Positions 1-15,685 of a stretch of DNA of 64,000 nt are shown one piece after another; the first letter of the stretch is position 1; each line of letters starts with the position of its first letter. The DNA lies in assembly GCF_900496995.4 (NCBI RefSeq), contig NC_044012.1, forward strand, positions 24,466,759 through 24,530,758, in the 5' to 3' direction. The position numbers and the translations under genes are program-made. Source of the DNA: Aquila chrysaetos chrysaetos (taxonomy: Eukaryota; Chordata; Aves; Accipitriformes; Accipitridae). The notes under the pieces were generated by a model. The model was given only the letters and a program-made list of their open reading frames with translations, did not search any database and was not told where the DNA came from.

Positions 1-1732
1 ATCTGGTAGGGCAATTCCTGCGTGAGCAGGCAGCCCAGCAAACTGCACTCACCACTCAAGTCACTTCCACAGCGGTAATTTACGATTAGATGACATACTA
101 CAAGAGATACACAAAAGATAAAGGACTATGGAAAGTGATAGATGAAGTCACACTGAGTAACATCCCTACCTGACTTCAGTTTTTAACCAACGGAAGAAAA
201 TCTGAAGGCATTACTTCTCCAAGAGCTACCACTAATTCTGTTTGCAAATCAGAATAAAAGAATAAGCATATAAAAGACGACGATCACAGGTAGCTATGCC
301 TATGATTTCATTCCTCTAGTACAGAGTGATTAATGCCTAGAAACATAATACCAGCTTTTCAGGCAAAGGTTTCTCCAAAGCCTGCAAGGAACTAAGCCAT
401 TAGGAAAACTGTTCTGTGTACCTCTGAACTGTACCACACATACTAAAAAAATATTTCTAGCTAGCCTACAGCAGCAGCGCACAGCAATCCTCCTAAACCT
501 CTAACACTCTCGCAGCCTGGAGAGAATGCAGCAAGGGACTGAGAAAGGAAGACAAAACCATCAGTTTGTTTTCTTTTCCAACCTTCTTCACTACATTTTC
601 AAGTCATATGTTGGAGCTCTGCATTAGTTTCCAGAGCTTACCATGGCTCTTGTTTTTGAGACAAGCAAATAAACAATAAATAAAGGAACAAAGAAGAAAG
701 TTTCCCAGACTGTTGTGATTCTGCACAATCATTTCAGATGTGACAAAGGCCTCTCCAAATTAGATTCCTGTACAAATCCACCAGTTTTAAAGGGATCTGG
801 GAATCATTTGGATAGCAGATCCTATGTGGGCATATTTGAACTTGTCAGAATAGTATACAAATATTTTACTGATAAATATATTGCTATTAGCAGATTATTT
901 TTTTAGTAGCCGCACTCCTCCTCCTCTTTTTTTACCATTAATCTAATTATAGCACAGTGATATCACCAAGCCTTTATTAATTTCTTGTAATTGATTTAGA
1001 ACATGTCTCAAATTACTTTTATTAGTAAAGCTATGAAATATTAATCACAAGTGTATTATGTAGTGATATCCAATACATTTGGAGATCAAGATACTTTTAA
1101 GACACTCCTAACAAAGATATCGGTTTGAAATAGTGTATAGAACCTTCCTCATTACTTGTGTGCCTGATTAAATTTTACTAGAAACAATGCAATGACTTTT
1201 AGGTGAGTTTGACAAATCTATTTTTACAGCTCCTTAATCCCAAAGAATCCTAAACCCAGTTTGTATTTCAGTATACCAAGTTATATGGAGAGATTGCTTA
1301 AGCTATGTCTGAAATGAAGCACGACAACCCCTTAATAGCAAAAACCCCCCAGAATTATTCACCTTGGAATTTGGCCAACACACCAGTTTAACACATTTAC
1401 TTTTGTGAAATACATCATGGTGCACCAGAGTGACCCTGAATAGTCAGGACCTTCATTTCATATCTTACCTGGAGGGTAATACTATCAATGGTAATTTCCA
1501 CTAATGTGTAAGGACACTGGATTCACTCTCGAGTCGAAGAAAACCAGCTGCTACTCCCTGTAGTCCCTGCAAGGTTTAGCACAACTCCCATTCAAACACT
1601 GCCCTGACACCTCCCTGTTCAGCCTGCGAAATCTCATGTGCTCACAGCACATAACAGCATGACGGCAAGCAAGCCTCGCATTTCCCCTCTGCACCCCAAA
1701 CCACTCTAAATACTGAAGGCATTTCTGCTTAC
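1..1732 (-). other. POGZ: POGZ intron (third intron, incomplete)
   Basis: This AT-rich non-coding sequence lies downstream of the second coding exon. I looked for the next POGZ exon, which should continue after NNN-G, and found no matching reading frame on the minus strand, so it must lie beyond the left edge. I recognise no repeat or RNA gene here. Confidence 0.7.
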
Positions 1733-3942
<2,210 letters not shown>

Positions 3943-6900
3943 TTATTGGAAAACTATGTTTTGTCAGGCAGTGAAAGCCATTCATTATAAGAAAAATTCT
4001 AATGCCACGAATATGAACAATGTTTTTATTTCTCAGTATTCCAAAGGGAGAAAAAAAAAAAATTGAGTTGCATATTTTTAGGTTCTTACTTATTTCTCCA
4101 ATTACAGAGCTGACTCCACATCCTACTTTAATAGGCTGCATTTCCTTTTTGGATAAATCTGTGAAGTTGGTGCTGGAAACTCTTGGTTTTGACTTAAAAC
4201 TGCAGTGGTTTTGCCTCTCCTGCACAAGAAATCCAACCTACCAGCTTTGAAATCAGAAGTCACCACCCCAAAACCCAGCACCTTTAAATAAATGAGTAAC
4301 TGTGACTGAAAGAAGGAAGAATCATGGTTTTTTGTTCTGTTCATAGTTTTGAATATTCTAGCATTACTGCCAACACATGACAGAGATTGAATATCCAAGT
4401 TTAAATGAGTAAAAAATGCATGCACAAACGGGTCAACAGTCCTCAGCTAACCTCAGCCAACCCCCCCAATCAAACCCACCTGTACCCAAACCCTTGCACA
4501 CTCCCACAGCCCCAGCTCCTACTGATCTTCCTTGTAGCAGGGAATATGACAGACAATTATGAACTAGTTCAAAGACAAAAAGAGTAAAGGGATTTTCTGC
4601 AATTAGATCCATAGTTATTGTCTTTCAACTCAAACGAATGTTCTCTTGATCTCTGGAGTAAAGCACCCAATTTACCTTTTCTGCATTACTCGTTACTGGG
4701 TATAACCATTACCATGTTTATTTAGAGAAAAGACACAACTGACAATTTCAGCCTGTTTTGTGTCTCCTCATGGATAAGTCTCTCTCCTTGTCACCAATCT
4801 CTAAAACTTCTATTTTGGCTATGTCCTTGTGAGACAGGGAAACAGAAACAAAGGCAATTACATAAGCAGGGGGTGTATCACTACAGATATAGCGATGTTA
4901 TAACATTATAATTCACAGTGCTACTTTCTGCTCCACTATTTACATATCTTCCCCCTTTGTTTGATTTTCTGAGCACCACTGCACACAGAACACAAGTTTC
5001 TATGAATCTGCCTACAGTGAAAGTCAAGTATTTTCTCCTGCATTGGCATCTAATCTAGACTTCAATGATGTATAAATCTGTATGTATTTAGAGTTCAATT
5101 AAACATTCAGACCATCAAGCCAGAATTAAAAACAAGATGATTCACAATTAGCAACAGTCTCAAGCATCCTAGAGGACATCTCTTCTCAGAAGGTGGTAGA
5201 GTTACCACCAAAGGTCTCCAAAAAGCTGATTTGCACTACTATTACTGAGATCTAATCAATAGACACACGCATCCAATCACACTTTGGCAACTTACAAGCC
5301 ATTCAGCCAAGCTGCTAAAAGGAGCTTTCTCCCAGACCTAGTTTTGCATTGTTTCAGGATTTGGCTGTTTCTAAACTTCACTTATAAATGATGCTTATGC
5401 AAAATTTTAATTCTCCTTAATAATACATTTAGGAGTCTTTAACCAATATGACTCATTCTAGAAGCTCAGTTGCATTTTCAAAAGGAAATAAGGATTATTA
5501 TAGGAAATAGGACACAAAAACCCCCTGAATTTCCTAATTTCCCACCTGGATTATAGTAAAAAAGAATCGATCCTTTCCCTCTACTATCAACCACCAGAAA
5601 GGCTGGTGAGCAGAACAAGTGGCAGTTCACTCCTGTAAGTGAACGGGAATCAAGATATCTAGAAGGGATTTTGCTCTTCTTGATTACATTTTGGTGGCAA
5701 GAGAGACTGTTATGATTGCATTTTGTCATCTCTACTACCATTTGACAGCCATAAAAATCTGAAGAGAAATGTTCTGAGAAACTGGCCAAAATAAACAGCT
5801 TATAATAGGGGACAAGCAAGAAAATAATCCAACTCATGTGCAGACAATCTGTGATTTCAACAGCCACAGAAAACCGTGCTGACCAGAAGGCTTAAACACA
5901 GAGGAACGTTTATTAGCTCACTATTGAAAAACTAGAAGAGACATAGCTTTAAAAATATAAGCTGGATTAAGTAACCACAGAGCAATTAGATTATAAATCT
6001 TGTATCATTAAGCTATGTCTACCCTTCTTATGCTAACACAGTCATAATTCTGGCTGAACAAATGCTGAACCTGTTATAAACTTCAGTTTGTAAATCAGTC
6101 TAAAGCTAGGATTTACAGGAGTGGCTGCTAAGACTGTGGGTGCAACCACCTTGTGCAAATGCAATCTTTAATTTTTACTTGTGTTGTGCCACACCAGCTG
6201 TAAAAACACCTGAGCATCAGGAATTCCGTGCAATACAACATGAAGCTGAAACAAAATTTCAACAAATGCTGATCCAAAGTAACTGTCTTAACCAGGTAAG
6301 CCTCAAAAAAACCCCAAAACCACCCCAAAAAACCCACCCACAAAAAAACCCCAAGAAACCCAAAAGACCAAAATCCTAAAAACTTGTTCATGTTTGCCAA
6401 ATTCAAGTTGCCAGCATTTTTTTTTGAAACAACACATACCACTGTTTTCCTCTAGATACAAAGACAGCCTCTCAGACTCTCATTTATCTGTTGTATTTGT
6501 CTAAAAAGGATTCCCAGAGCTTAAATTGCAATGTTAGTGAAACACCATCATGCAACAACAAGAAATACTCATTTTAGTTTTATGCTTGGTTATACTAATA
6601 CAAATAATTCTCACTTCCCAATTATGCTTTTGAAGCACAGTAATATTCATTTTAAGAATAACATAAAGAATGATACTTAAAGGAAGCCCATCGCACCACT
6701 CATGTTCAGTAGCTGATATTCTGTTGTTCCCCACTTCCTCAACATTCATATCGATAAAAAAGTAATTCGTCTTATCTTGCATACCACCCTGAACGACTAG
6801 TCCTGCCACCACTTCTACGATGACACAGAGCATCAGCACTTTTACCTAAACTGGTTTATGCCTATTCACACATACTGCCAACTTGAAATATTTAATATAG

Positions 6901-7654
6901 CTATCCCAATGCCTCACAATTCTGTCTATTTACAGCGCAGAATCTTAAATAATACAGTAAATGAAAACATTTCTGTATAATTTCACTTTTGATCTCTGTG
7001 AAATTGGATTTGCCCTTTATGAAGGCCTTTAAAAGAAAATAAAAGCCCCCAAAGTCCAATGCCAAAGTCACAAATAACTTACTCCTACCAAGACTACCTC
7101 TTTTAGGGGGACCAAAGTAGATTACTCAAATTGAGGGTGCTCGTGGGCTTGTTCAGCTCTCAGGAAAAACTGTTGGTAGAGAAGTATTACCTAGCATTGT
7201 GACTTTACAAGGGAAGTATAAAGAATCCTGTTTCTCTGAATGCAGGTAGAACAAGAGATCATTTCTCTTCTCACTGTTTCAAGTCCTTCTCAGCTGACTT
7301 TTAACCTAAAAAGCACTCTTTCAGGAACTTTAAATGACCTTGCCTCTTCCAGCTGTCCCCTAAGCGCTCTGTTCTGGTATTCTGTCCAGAAATGGAAGCA
7401 CATCTCCATAGCTGTTTTCTCCTCACTCTTATCACACCTTCCCAGCATGCGTTTTGAGGTGAGAAAAACCCAGCAACAGCTCAGGCTTGCCAAGTCGACC
7501 AGTGGATCCACTAGCAAGTTATCAGTAAGCAAAGAGACATTTAATGGTTCCTCATGCAAAATGACATGGTTGCACTTTGCATGCTGTAACACTGCCTGGA
7601 GCATAATGATAGATGTAAACCAACTAGAGAGCCCAGAAGAGAGCTGGAAAATGT

Positions 7655-7985
7655 GATCTTCAAGAAAAGATGGAATGACCTGGAGTTGTTCAATCTATAG
7701 CAAAGATTACTGAAGCACAATAATCTTTAGATAGGTAAAAGGCTACTGCGAAGTGGAAAGAAGCAGTCTGTCCTCTGCATCTGTGATGGGAAGAAAGAAA
7801 TGAAGGGCTCAAATTGAAGAACAGAAGACTCCAGCTTAAGACACCAAAAAGGCTTCTAGGAATAAAGATGAAGCACTGCAACAGGCTGCCTGGGGAACTC
7901 ATGAAACTTCCAGTTCTAGATGCCCCTGGGAACAGGCAGATCTGTAAGAGAAGGTATATATACATACACTATAAGGGAGGCAAGG
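7655..7985 (+). mobile_element. CR1-type LINE, old 3'-end fragment
   Basis: The order of motifs matches the 3' tail of CR1 retrotransposons of birds and reptiles: a 'gacctggagttgttcaatct' type start, then 'aggtaaaaggctact', 'gcactgcaacaggctgcc', 'ggggaactcatgaaactt' and a final 'tagatgcccctgggaacagg'. The element is sense on the plus strand (antisense to POGZ), strongly diverged and without coding capacity. It supports a sauropsid origin. Edges are approximate. Confidence 0.65.
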
Positions 7986-8584
7986 TGGATTAACTGTCTT
8001 GCTGGAGACATCTGAGGCTCCATTTTTCTACAGTATTGTGTAATTCATGAACTAAACATGTATTACCAGGTATTTTTGCACTACTACAAAACAGCAAGTA
8101 TACTTCAGTTGTTGACACTGAGGCTTTCGCTATAGGAAGCAATTAAATACTCCTATAACAGTTACCTCTTTTCATCTTGCTGAATACACAAAACATTACT
8201 AATAAATGTAGCACATAAACCAAATTAACCCAACTTAATACATCCAAATTCCTGCTCATAAATACTGTATAAAGCCATAGTTGTTTAAATGTGTCCATCG
8301 AACTTCTCACAGAAACATATGCCTAAAACTAGTCTTAGTGCAATTTCTTGTAATCGAGAAAAAGTAGCCAACTGATTAAAAAAAAATAATCAAGTCTCTT
8401 ACTTGTCAAATAAAGTTACACTAGTATATTAAAAAAAAAATAATCAAAGAGCACTGTAATAATCCTAATATACAATTAACCAAGTGTATTACATTAAGCA
8501 TGAAAAAGCTCACATTCTCCATAGCACCCATTACCTGCATGCTTCAAAGACATTACTAGCTTCTTCATTTACATAAAACCTGCA

Positions 8585-8740
8585 GCGTGTAAAAAATTTT
8601 ATTAACCTTATCTCAAAGGTGGGAAATGGAGTTCAGTGAAATTAAGTGACTTGCCAAAGATTCTACTAGCAGTGAGTGGTTTAGTCAGAAATAGAACTCA
8701 AGATGCCCAGCCCTTGTTCACATCATTGACCATAAACTTC
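8585..8740 (+). mobile_element. MIR-like (tRNA-derived) SINE fragment
   Basis: The stretch carries the characteristic MIR core and tail order: 'ttaaccttatctcaaaggtggg', 'gaaattaagtgacttgcc', 'agcagtgagtgg' and 'agaaatagaactcaaga'. It is diverged, as expected for this ancient amniote SINE. A related CORE-SINE family could fit too. It is followed by an A-run at 8754, which may be unrelated. Confidence 0.6.
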
Positions 8741-8753
8741 CCCCGGTTCTGTT

Positions 8754-8775
8754 AAAAAAAAAAAAAAAAAAAAAA
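8754..8775 (+). repeat. A(22) homopolymer
   Basis: Uninterrupted A-run in POGZ intron 1, directly downstream of the MIR-like fragment. Confidence 0.95.
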
Positions 8776-10043
8776 GTCATTTCTGAATGACAAATGGTAA
8801 GAAAATAGATTCCAAGAAATGAAGCTCTGAAGTACAGGTTTATGCTAGAGATCTGCTTAGCAGGGGAAAGCAAGAATCAAAGAGCCTTAAATATTATTTT
8901 CTCTGCCTGTTAACATAAACTTTTTTTATAATTAGAAGATTTTAGTAAAAACAAGCAAAATCTCATACAAGATATACACTAAGATCTTGAACGGATAGAC
9001 ATTACAACTGATCAATAACTACGTATTTATGATTTTCAACATTCATCTTTCACAGAAACATCTAGAAAAAAATCCTCTGTGAAGCTTCTAGGACAAAGCT
9101 TCTCTTCGCTGGCAAAACCGGTGACGCTCACAACACTAACTATTTGTCTGGAATCATATTACTCCACACCAGACAAGTAACAGTGCCTTAATGCTATAGT
9201 GATGGGCAGTCTATAAAGAGGATAAATAACCTGCTCTATTAATTAAAGCATGCACATATGTCTGCCCAGGAAGTTAGAACTACAGAGGAAGTCTTTGCAC
9301 ATGTTGTAAAAAATATTATTCAGCACCTCATAATTATTCAAAAGATGCAAAGACAAAATGCTGAAGAGACTGTAGTTACAAGCTTCTTTTGACACTAACT
9401 TACATTATGCGCATAGTATTTCATCTGTTCATATCAACTGAACTAAGAAAATGTCTCCTCTCTTCTATAATGTAACAGCTTTGTTTTTCAAAGCTTTGAT
9501 CTTGAATATTTTTGTATGTAAGAAGCCTTTGCTCAATAAAATGATTAATCCCAATGATAAATACACTACATTTAGCTTTTCAGCACATAGTTGGCAGATG
9601 CTTGGTTGAAAATACGGATGCCAAAAAAATTTACAAAAAAAAATTACAAAGTGTTCTAGACACACTGCAAGAAATAAAGCCTTTCAGACTGAAAGGTATT
9701 TTCTCTCCCCTTTAGTTGGAAAATGGGAGATGACCTTCAGGGAAAGAGCCAATGTATGTTAGCCTCACACAAATAACTGGCACAACTGTGCAAGATATAG
9801 ACCCTTTATTTTTTGTCAGCTGATGTGGTTCATACTCATTGTTGCCATACAGGGGAAGAAAGCCAACAGCCATTAAACTCTTGTATTAAAAGGCCAGCCA
9901 CCTGATTACATTCTCTGATCAATGTGAACACCATTACCAGGGGAAATCCAACAATGAAGATGTTTTATTTGCATACCATTAGACAGATTACCCTGTCATG
10001 AGAAGAGAAGAAATCTCTTTCTTTTCTCCTATGCCTCACTGAG

Positions 10044-10079
10044 AAAAAAAAAAAAAAAAAAAAAAGAAAGAAAAAAAAA
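10044..10079 (+). repeat. A-rich simple repeat
   Basis: An A(22) run continues as A-runs interrupted by single G bases. Confidence 0.95.
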
Positions 10080-13000
10080 GTCTCCCTTGTAATTTCAACT
10101 GAAATTTGGAATCCAAGATCCAATTGCATTTATTTATCAATGAACCACTTTCACCTAGTTAGAAAGATATCAGCTATAATCCCTACAGACTCTCATTTTT
10201 TTCTCAAGAGAAAAATGACTGAACAGGTAGAAAGGACAAAACATTGTACTCTGGTTTAAAAGATCACTGGCACTTTCAATCTTCAAAAACATCTCAATAA
10301 ACAAAATAAACACTTAGGCCAGTTTCTCCACCTAAATGAGGTGGCAAACAAAGGACTTGGCTACCACAATGCAAGTTTTAACTCAGTAATTCCACTAACT
10401 TAGTGATGCAAGCAGATAGAATCAGGTCCCAAGTGTTTTCTATTACCTAAAGCACCTGTGGATAGCGGGTTTTACATGACAGCTGCAGAATAAGGCAGCT
10501 GTGTCTCATTGAAGTGATCTCTAAAAGATGTGTGGTTATATATTTACAGTTTCATTCACAGCTTGATATTATGTGACACAAAGCAAATAAGTTATGACAT
10601 ACATATGCTGTCTATACACACACTTCTTTTTAAAAAGGACTTCAAATTAATGACTTGTTCACAGTGTTCTTCAAAATTCACATGATGGGCTGCACTACTC
10701 TTGCTATATAAGCTTTGCTTTCTAAGGCTTTTAATTAAAAAAAAGTATAAATAAATCAGTACTTGTCAGGGCACTGCTGGTGGCCCAATTTCTGCCTACT
10801 GGGTGTAATCATCTGCAACACTATCAGACTTAAGGACATACTAGCAGGTCAGAAATAAATACGTACTCCATGATACAGGTGACATGGTAAAGCAAAAAGC
10901 TGAATTTTGTTTGAAGATGGGACAAAGAGGAGGGATAGAGACTACTATCCCAGAGGGACAGAGACTACTACCCAGAATTTCACAGCATCACCCCTCCAAC
11001 ACAATGCTACCTACAGAGGTACGAATATAGCCATGTACTTCGCTGACGGAAAAGCAGAAGGAATTCATCAGCCTTGCTCGGATCAAACGTGGGAAGTTTT
11101 GAGAGAGCAGTGAGGGACCCAGGAACCTCCACTCCTACCTCTCACTCCCTGGCCTACACTTGGGCTGCTTGTATTGCCTTTCTCTAGACAGGCAGGAACT
11201 CCAGATGCAAATACATGTACACTCTGACCATGACAAAACAGGTAGCAAGGTAAGTAATTTTAACTAACAGATATCCTAACCCTAAAAGATAACATCAAGC
11301 CTTCACAAATCCTAATTTAAAGCTTTATTCCCATTTTCAAAGGAGAATATGCATCTTCATGTGAATTTACAATATAAAAACCCAAGCTAATACGCAGTGA
11401 AAATCAATCCAAGTATCAGCACATAGCATTTACATGCTAGTATTTTTTTCTTTTTTAAAGAAAAAAGTCCCAGCTGACTCCCATGAGGAACCCACAGTCA
11501 CAGTTGACTAGTAGTGATGAAGGACTGAATGACAGCTGAGGAAATGATGAGGAAATAGCTTATGAACTTTAAGGATGGGCTTTGCATCTTCCAAAAGTCT
11601 ATGACTAACAGGTTTTAGCACAAAGGTGACTCCTGCAAGTTCTCGCACAGAGCTTCCACCTTATTCACCAATATTACACCTGGCAGCACAGCAGTTTGGG
11701 ACAAAGCTGGCACAAAGAAGCCCCAGAACAAAGAGTAAGTCCCTGCAATGTATCTGCAGAGGGAATCACTGCAACAGCTCCCAGAAAGAAGACACTGTGG
11801 GCTGGCAACCAGGCTTATGGTGAAGGAGGAAATACACCCAGAGCAAACAGCATCCTACTGACTCCACTGAAATGAGGGAATGCAGCTGCTCTACCCTGCA
11901 ACGAAACATAGAGGTAGGTTGTGCACAAACTACGTTCCAGAAGATTACATTTTTAGCGCCAAGTGTATAAACTTTCTTCACTGTTCTTGCCAAAGGTTTG
12001 TCAGTTTTTATGCCAGTCCAGATTTGCCATTGTAGATTTAACTGCAGTATGGTTGTAATGCTATCAATACCCAAATACTTGCAAAAAATACATATTAAGA
12101 ATCAATGGACCCTTAAATTTTCTTCACCACTTGCTGTAAAACAGCCTCCTCCCCTCCTGACAGTCCAGAAAAAAAAAACAAAACCAACTAAAATACAAGA
12201 TTGAGGGTCTGTCTTTAAGAGACCGACAAATAAGCTTGAGGGGATGATTCAATGCACGCTTTAGGACAGAAATTAATGCATAAATCAACTTCTCTTGTCC
12301 AAGTTCTCCTTCTGAATGGCCATTTCTTCTCTCCATTATGTCTTCCCCTGGTGAACATGCAGCCTCAGCAGAATTGCTGTCTTGTTACTTATTTTCTCAC
12401 TTACTTTCGATAATGTGTACTTAACGGCAAGGAACATATCTTAACTTTTTAAGAACCTAGAAATCCGACGAGGTTACATTAAATGCAAATGAATCCTATG
12501 ATAAAGGTTTCTGCTGTCAAGACATGCTGCAATCCTTGCCCTGAAAAAAAGGTAATACTCTTCAGTGGCTTTTAATGACTAACTGGCACAACCTAAAACA
12601 GATATAATCTAAGTGATGAAAATACATATTGGATGATGTTTTCATTACTGTTTATGTGGCTATTCATCATGAGCAACACCTCCGAAAGAAGAGGGGAGGT
12701 GAAAGGCACCGTGCAAGTTGAATGCCAGAGTTCACGAGTTACATCCTTCAGGCCAAGGTAAATTTACGTTTTGTTGACTGATGTGGTTGACTCGACTTTG
12801 CTGGGTACTGAAATAATTTCAAAAGGCATATTACATTTCTTATGAATGCTATCATTTAAAATCCTATATGTTTTATTAAAGGCTTTGAAGTGTGTGATGC
12901 CTACTAATTAAAATGTATTATTATACGCTCAATTATAATGATTGTTATCTACCTTAAAGTTTGAACTGCAGAGTGATGAAAACAAACCGCTTTCTGATTT

Positions 13001-14995
13001 TTTGGCGTATTTTGTGAGCATGGGACTACCTTGAGGCTTTTAGAGTCCAAGAGCTTGTCTGGAGCTATGCTTCTGCAACAGGCTCTTTTGTGAGGAGACA
13101 GTATGGAGCACTCCACTCATGTCGATGTGGATGCAGGTCTACTCACACGAAGACAGTTGGAGGTTCTTTGACAGTATCTAAGCAGCTGTGGGGATGGGGC
13201 ACATAAACAACGTAACCGTATATACCCACAAACAAGACCAACTGCAAGCAACGTCTGCAGAACCCCGCACCCAGACAGAGCTTAAAGTGGCAACAGAGAG
13301 CAAGCTCTCTGGGTGGGTAACCCTGTAGGACAGCCTTATGAATGCTAATAATGATACAATTGAAAAAAAGATGTGCATGCAGTAAGCCTGACTTCATGTT
13401 CAAGGATAAAAATTAACAACTGCATCAACCTGAAGCTATAAGACAGTATACACTGAGAACCAGAGCAGGGAAGATGCATAATTCATATATCCTTGCAAAG
13501 TGTTTCCTAAAAGAAGCAACAGATTCCCCCCATCCTCTACCTCCACTTCCGATCACTCACTCCTGCCCCATTTGGTATGTCTTGGTGACAGCTGCAACTG
13601 CTGGCAAGTTAATAAAAATAAAGCTGTGTGTGTTGTCATGTGTTGTGTGTTTTCTGCAAGGGTGTTGGGCAGCAGGATTCATGCCTCCCCATCTCCACAC
13701 ATGCTTTATGTCGCATCCCAGCCAAGGGGAAGAAGCAGAGAGCGAGGATGCCCGAATGCAGCAGCCTGGATTCCCCAGGTACTCAGAAGAGCAGGACCAC
13801 AGTAAGGGCCGGGCAAACATCTTGATAATAAACATCTAATTTTTAATATCTGTAGCCAGAAGAATCAGCCTTGGGGTATTCTGCATAAAGTCTTTCAGTG
13901 ATCCCAATCCTTCTCCAGGAAAACCTGCTAAACTGAATTTCTGACCCAGCAACGGGGCAGGCGAGCAGGTATGTCGAGGCACACTGCTTACCAGGCAGAA
14001 AGCACTGGCCAAGGGCAGCGAGTGACCCAAGATTTCTTGTCCGTGTAAGAGGACAGGGCAGGCAAGGAAGCATACGGAGAGGGCCTGCAAGCTCAGGGAA
14101 ACAAATAAAAACAACAGTTTCCCCTCTACACCTACTCAGATGTGCTTGGGAAGAGCCCCTTCCGCTGGGGCCATGGGCAGGGAGCCCAGCGCTGAGGTGG
14201 CGAGTACTCTCTTGTCACCAGAGAATGACACCAAAGGGAGAAGAAGCAAGTGGCAGGGCAAGCAGACCCCACTGCCTGAGAGAAGCCGCTGAGGAGAGGT
14301 GTAAGCTGGCAAGCCCAGCTCCCCTCAGCCTCAGACAAGGTGGCAACGGAGAGGGGGAACCACTCTGCGAAGGTGGAAAAGGTGCAGGCCAAGGGGGGCT
14401 CTCACCCTCCGAAGGGGTAGGCAGAGCCTCCCCCCACTGTTAACTTCCCTCAAAAAGGGGCAGAAAGGACATTTCTCCAGAGAAGTAAAGTAAAACCGAC
14501 CCTCAGTTTATTGTGGCGGCTAAGAAAGAGAGAGAAAAATAATCCCCGTGCCCAACATGGCCGCCCACCCAGCACCAGCCATGGGAAAAGGAGGAGGGGG
14601 AGGTAAGACGGGGAGGATGCGGCCGTCCCCTCCCCCGGGGGACGGCGACCCCGCGACTGGCGGGGGAGGCCCCGCTCGGCGCCGGGATGTTTTGTCCGGC
14701 GTCCCTGGCGGGGGGGTGGGGGGTGGAGGGTGTGTGGGAGCGGAGGGAGCTGCCGCTGCACCGCCCGCTCCCCCCCAACGCCAGCGGAGGTGGGGGGGTG
14801 CGAGGATCCCTCCGCCTCCCCTCAGAGCCCGGGCGAGCGAGCGGCGGCCGGGCGGCATTCCGCCGCCCAGCGGGAGCCGCCGCGGCGGCTCCTCCCCGTC
14901 CCCCGCCTCGGCAGCCCCAAGCCCTCCCTCCCTCCTCCCGCCGCCGCCGCCGCTGCTGCTGCTGCTTTTGTGTACGGCGCGCTCTGGCCCGGCCG

Positions 14996-15014
14996 CCCCC
15001 CCCCCCCCCCCCCC
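14996..15014 (+). repeat. C(19) homopolymer in CpG island
   Basis: Uninterrupted C-run. The minus strand reads as a G-run able to form G-quadruplexes, and such runs are prone to assembly length error. Confidence 0.9.
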
Positions 15015-15173
15015 GCTCTCCTTCTCCCCCAGACCCGGGCGGTTCGAACCGGTTCCAACGGTCACCAACCACCACCCGCGCACGGCGCGCACCCCCCCTC
15101 CTCCTCCTCCTCGCGCACCCCCCACCCCCCCTACCACCGCCGCCCCCCACATAACGGGCTCGCAGCACCTCAC

Positions 15174-15300
15174 CTTCCTCGCCGGCGCCGCCTCGCTCTC
15201 CCACCGCCGCCGCCTCAGCCGCGGCCGCGCGCTCTTAAAGGGCCCCGCGCGCGCGCCCCCCCCGCACTCCGCCGCTCTCCCGGCGAGGCGACCGGCAGGG
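15174..15300 (-). other. POGZ: Probable POGZ non-coding first exon and transcription start area
   Basis: On the minus strand a purine-rich, CpG-dense stretch ends in GGAAG followed by GTGAGG at 15173-15168, a good splice donor. It lies inside the CpG island and upstream of the coding exon whose acceptor is at 3917. This fits the known POGZ layout of a non-coding first exon followed by an exon carrying the ATG. The upstream edge (start site) cannot be seen; 15300 is only a guess. No TATA box is present, as expected for a CpG-island promoter. Confidence 0.6.
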
Positions 15301-15318
15301 GAGGGCAGGTGGCATGAG

Positions 15319-15333
15319 CCCCCCCCCCCCCCC
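15319..15333 (+). repeat. C(15) homopolymer followed by AGG repeats
   Basis: A C-run is followed at 15354-15379 by a (GAG)n-type trinucleotide repeat. Confidence 0.9.
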
Positions 15334-15558
15334 GGAACCCCGAGCGTGATGCTGAGGAGGAGGAGGAGGAGGAAGAAGAGGAATTATCTCTTGATTCTGC
15401 TCTCCCTCTGTACGTTCTCGCGGGGGGCGGCTCCCTGCTTTGCGTGTGTCTCCCCTTCCCCCCCCCAACCCCCCCCCCCCAGAAGAGAGGGGAAAAAAAA
15501 AAGGGGGGGGGGGGAAAAGAGCGCCCGGCGGGCTGATACACGCGCGAGGCGCCCGCAG

Positions 15559-15589
15559 ACACACACACACACATACACACACACACACA
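15559..15589 (+). repeat. (AC)n microsatellite
   Basis: An AC dinucleotide tract with one T interruption, followed by an A-run, inside the CpG island upstream of POGZ. Confidence 0.95.
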
Positions 15590-15622
15590 AAAAAAGGGGA
15601 CCTGGCCGGCGGAGGGATACGG

Positions 15623-15685
15623 TGACGTCATTTCCTTCTGGGCCGCGGAACGGTGCGGGGATTGGCGCGCGGCGCGGTGACGTCA
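15623..15685. promoter_or_regulatory. Twin CRE/ATF palindromes with an intervening inverted CCAAT box
   Basis: Two perfect TGACGTCA palindromes lie at 15623-15630 and 15678-15685, 55 bp apart. Between them is ATTGG (15661-15665), an inverted CCAAT box. An ETS-like TTTCCTTC follows the first palindrome. Such clusters are typical of TATA-less housekeeping promoters bound by CREB/ATF and NF-Y. They sit upstream of the POGZ first exon. Confidence 0.7.

Noticed and set aside
10915..10980. Imperfect two-copy repeat around 'gagactacta'
   Set aside because: Only two short diverged copies; likely chance or an unremarkable micro-duplication.
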